Source: Trichobilharzia szidati (lineage: Eukaryota > Platyhelminthes > Trematoda > Strigeidida > Schistosomatidae). From it: 64,000 nt of DNA. A program made the position numbers and the translations under genes. The notes beneath the pieces were generated by a model. It saw nothing but the letters and a program-made list of their open reading frames with translations, made no database searches and was not told where the DNA came from. Every line of letters begins with the position of its first letter. Position 1 is the first letter of the stretch. This document shows positions 62,699-64,000 of the stretch, one piece after another. The stretch is taken from NCBI GenBank assembly GCA_944472155.2, contig OX235273.1, forward strand, positions 9,149,204-9,213,203. The letters run 5' to 3'.

Positions 62699-62711
62699 AA
62701 TAGTCGTCAAT
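62699..62711 (+). repeat. target-site duplication of LINE-3 (left)
   Basis: AATAGTCGTCAAT, identical to 63652-63664 on the other side of the element. Confidence 0.9.
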
Positions 62712-63651
62712 TGATTGGATTTTGCGGCACGCCCTAACCGAGCACCACGGCGTCCAACTTTCGCCCGATATTCACATAACCGACCTCGAATTCGCCGACG
62801 ACGTCCTGTTACTAGCTGAAAACTTCCCCGATATGCAACAGGCGCTCGATCAGATAAACCACCTCGCGTCTACCATCGGTTTGGAAATCAACACTTCCAA
62901 AACCAAAATGTTTTCGAACACATCCACCAGCAATGACGAAATCTTACACCTGAATGGAGCACCTATTGAAATTGTGCCATCCTTCAGATATCTGGGATCC
63001 ATAATGCTTCCCAACGGTCAAGCGAAAAACGAAGTGAATGCGCGGATCTCCAACGCCCGGAATGCGTTTCTTCAGCTGAGAAGCGTTCTATGGAGCAAGA
63101 GGGAAATCAGTCTCAGGACTAAAATTCGGGTTTACCAAGCCTCCATACGATCCGTTCTCCTGTATGGCTGTGAAACCTGGCCTCTTCACGCGGAAGATGT
63201 ACGCAGACTCGAGGTAGTAGACCATTGGTGCCTCAGGTACATTCTGCATGTTCGTTGGCAGGACAAACTCTCCAACGAAGAAGTGCGTCGTCGTTGCTAC
63301 AACACCAACCAAATTCCAGTACTGGTCCAACAACGTCGCCTTCGGTGGTTTGGCCATGTTCTGCGCCGACCAGATGATGATCTGGTCAAATCAGTTCTAA
63401 ATCCCTCGCCATTACCATCTTGGCGATGTCGCAGGGGTGGACAGCTGAAAACATGGCTTGGTACAGTCAAGGCCGATATGGAGTGCCTGGGGCTACAAAC
63501 CGTCTACGGACTCCGTCTGTGGAAGAAGAATTCGATAACCCTGTCGCAAAACCTTGCATCAGATCGCCGCGCCTGGGCAGCGATGATTCGAGATGTTCAT
63601 GAAGCCGGCTCATCCTCTCGTAGGAGATAGCCGAAGTAAAGTAAAAAAAGT
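62712..63651 (+). mobile_element. LINE-3: recent 5'-truncated non-LTR retrotransposon
   Basis: A 5'-truncated insertion flanked by AATAGTCGTCAAT (62699-62711 and 63652-63664). A single open frame of about 305 codons (to TAG at 63628-63630) encodes the RT C-terminal half: VQLSPDIHITDLEFADDVLL (catalytic FADD), GLEINTSKTKMF, FRYLGSIMLPNG, LLYGCETWPLHAED and QRRLRWFGHVLRRPDDD, to the end. The 3' tail is AAGTAAAGTAAAAAAAG. The coding part is visibly richer in G and C than its surroundings and has no frameshift. It resembles RTE-like LINE-2 in the RT/thumb region but is a separate family. Confidence 0.92.
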
Positions 63652-63664
63652 AATAGTCGTCAAT
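63652..63664 (+). repeat. target-site duplication of LINE-3 (right)
   Basis: AATAGTCGTCAAT, perfect 13-bp match to the left copy. Confidence 0.9.
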
Positions 63665-64000
63665 AACACTATTAGTGTTATTTAAATAATATCGACTTGT
63701 TAAGTAAGGTCACGATGGAATTACAGTTCATCAAAGATGCACAAATTATAATAAGCATAAAAATGTAATAGCAAATGCAGAATCAAATTAAAATTAAGGG
63801 AATCTCCACAACAAATTGAAGATCATTAAAACTTTGATGGCCAAGGTAGGGAGAGTGTCCGAACAAACCAACTTCTTCTTTTGGATACATAAGTTAGGCT
63901 TCTTAATGTATGTTACCAACAGCCTCAGCAATATGTAGTAGACGAACTTTTAAGGCGAAGTTAAGATTAGTTGGTATGCAGTAAATGACTTTGAAAGCCG
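63665..64000 (-). mobile_element. PLE endonuclease tail fragment (part)
   Basis: From about 63830 to the window end the minus strand reads LLHIAEAVGN, a break, then MYPKEEVGLFGHSP, aligning with the PLE endonuclease tail seen at 48540-48620. It continues beyond the window. The stretch 63665-63830 shows nothing recognisable. Confidence 0.5.

Overview
The window is AT-rich, intron-dominated flatworm DNA, most likely from a blood fluke (Schistosomatidae: Schistosoma, Trichobilharzia or a close relative). This rests on two SMalpha-type tRNA-derived SINEs carrying hammerhead ribozymes, many RTE/SR2-like LINE fragments, CR1/SR1-like LINE fragments, Penelope-like elements (PLEs) with GIY-YIG domains, and a Merlin transposase remnant. 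The species cannot be fixed from sequence alone.

Only one host gene is supported: the 3' half of a liprin-beta (PPFIBP1/2 orthologue) on the + strand. Eight exons (20655-20790, 26592-26680, 34221-34344, 39307-39671, 43958-44137, 46604-46714, 50543-50638, 55879-55908) are phase-compatible. They encode about 376 residues: the C-terminal half of SAM1, all of SAM2, a low-complexity linker, all of SAM3 and a short tail. The first half of SAM1 and the coiled-coil N terminus were not found, so they lie further upstream, probably outside the window. Visible introns run from about 2.5 to 7.5 kb and are packed with retroelements.

Layout. 1-20.6 kb: hammerhead-bearing SINEs, a CR1-like fragment, RTE fragments in both orientations, a PLE (9.9-11.4 kb) and a decayed Ty3/gypsy element (12.5-14.3 kb). 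20.6-56 kb: the liprin-beta exons, with introns holding RTE fragments (nearly all antisense to the gene), several PLE families often as diverging inverted pairs, a second RT LINE family, four SINE families and a Merlin fragment. 56-64 kb: downstream of the gene, with the best-preserved PLE (56.3-58.0 kb), PLEs with readable minimal hammerheads, an SMalpha copy, and a recent GC-richer LINE insertion (62712-63651) with a 13-bp target-site duplication.

The most interesting system is the ribozyme content. At least four short repeat families (called here S1, S3, D and SMalpha) carry hammerhead folds. In S1, S3 and SMalpha the fold sits downstream of Pol III A and B boxes. Stems I and II differ in sequence between families but keep their pairing, and stem III is a tiny palindrome in each. 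PLE terminal regions carry separate minimal hammerheads. Some S1 and S3 copies are dimers bounded by two ribozymes, a layout like retrozymes. A fourth tRNA-Gly-derived SINE family (S2) lacks a ribozyme. Family boundaries are by eye and good to roughly 10-30 bp unless a duplication is given.
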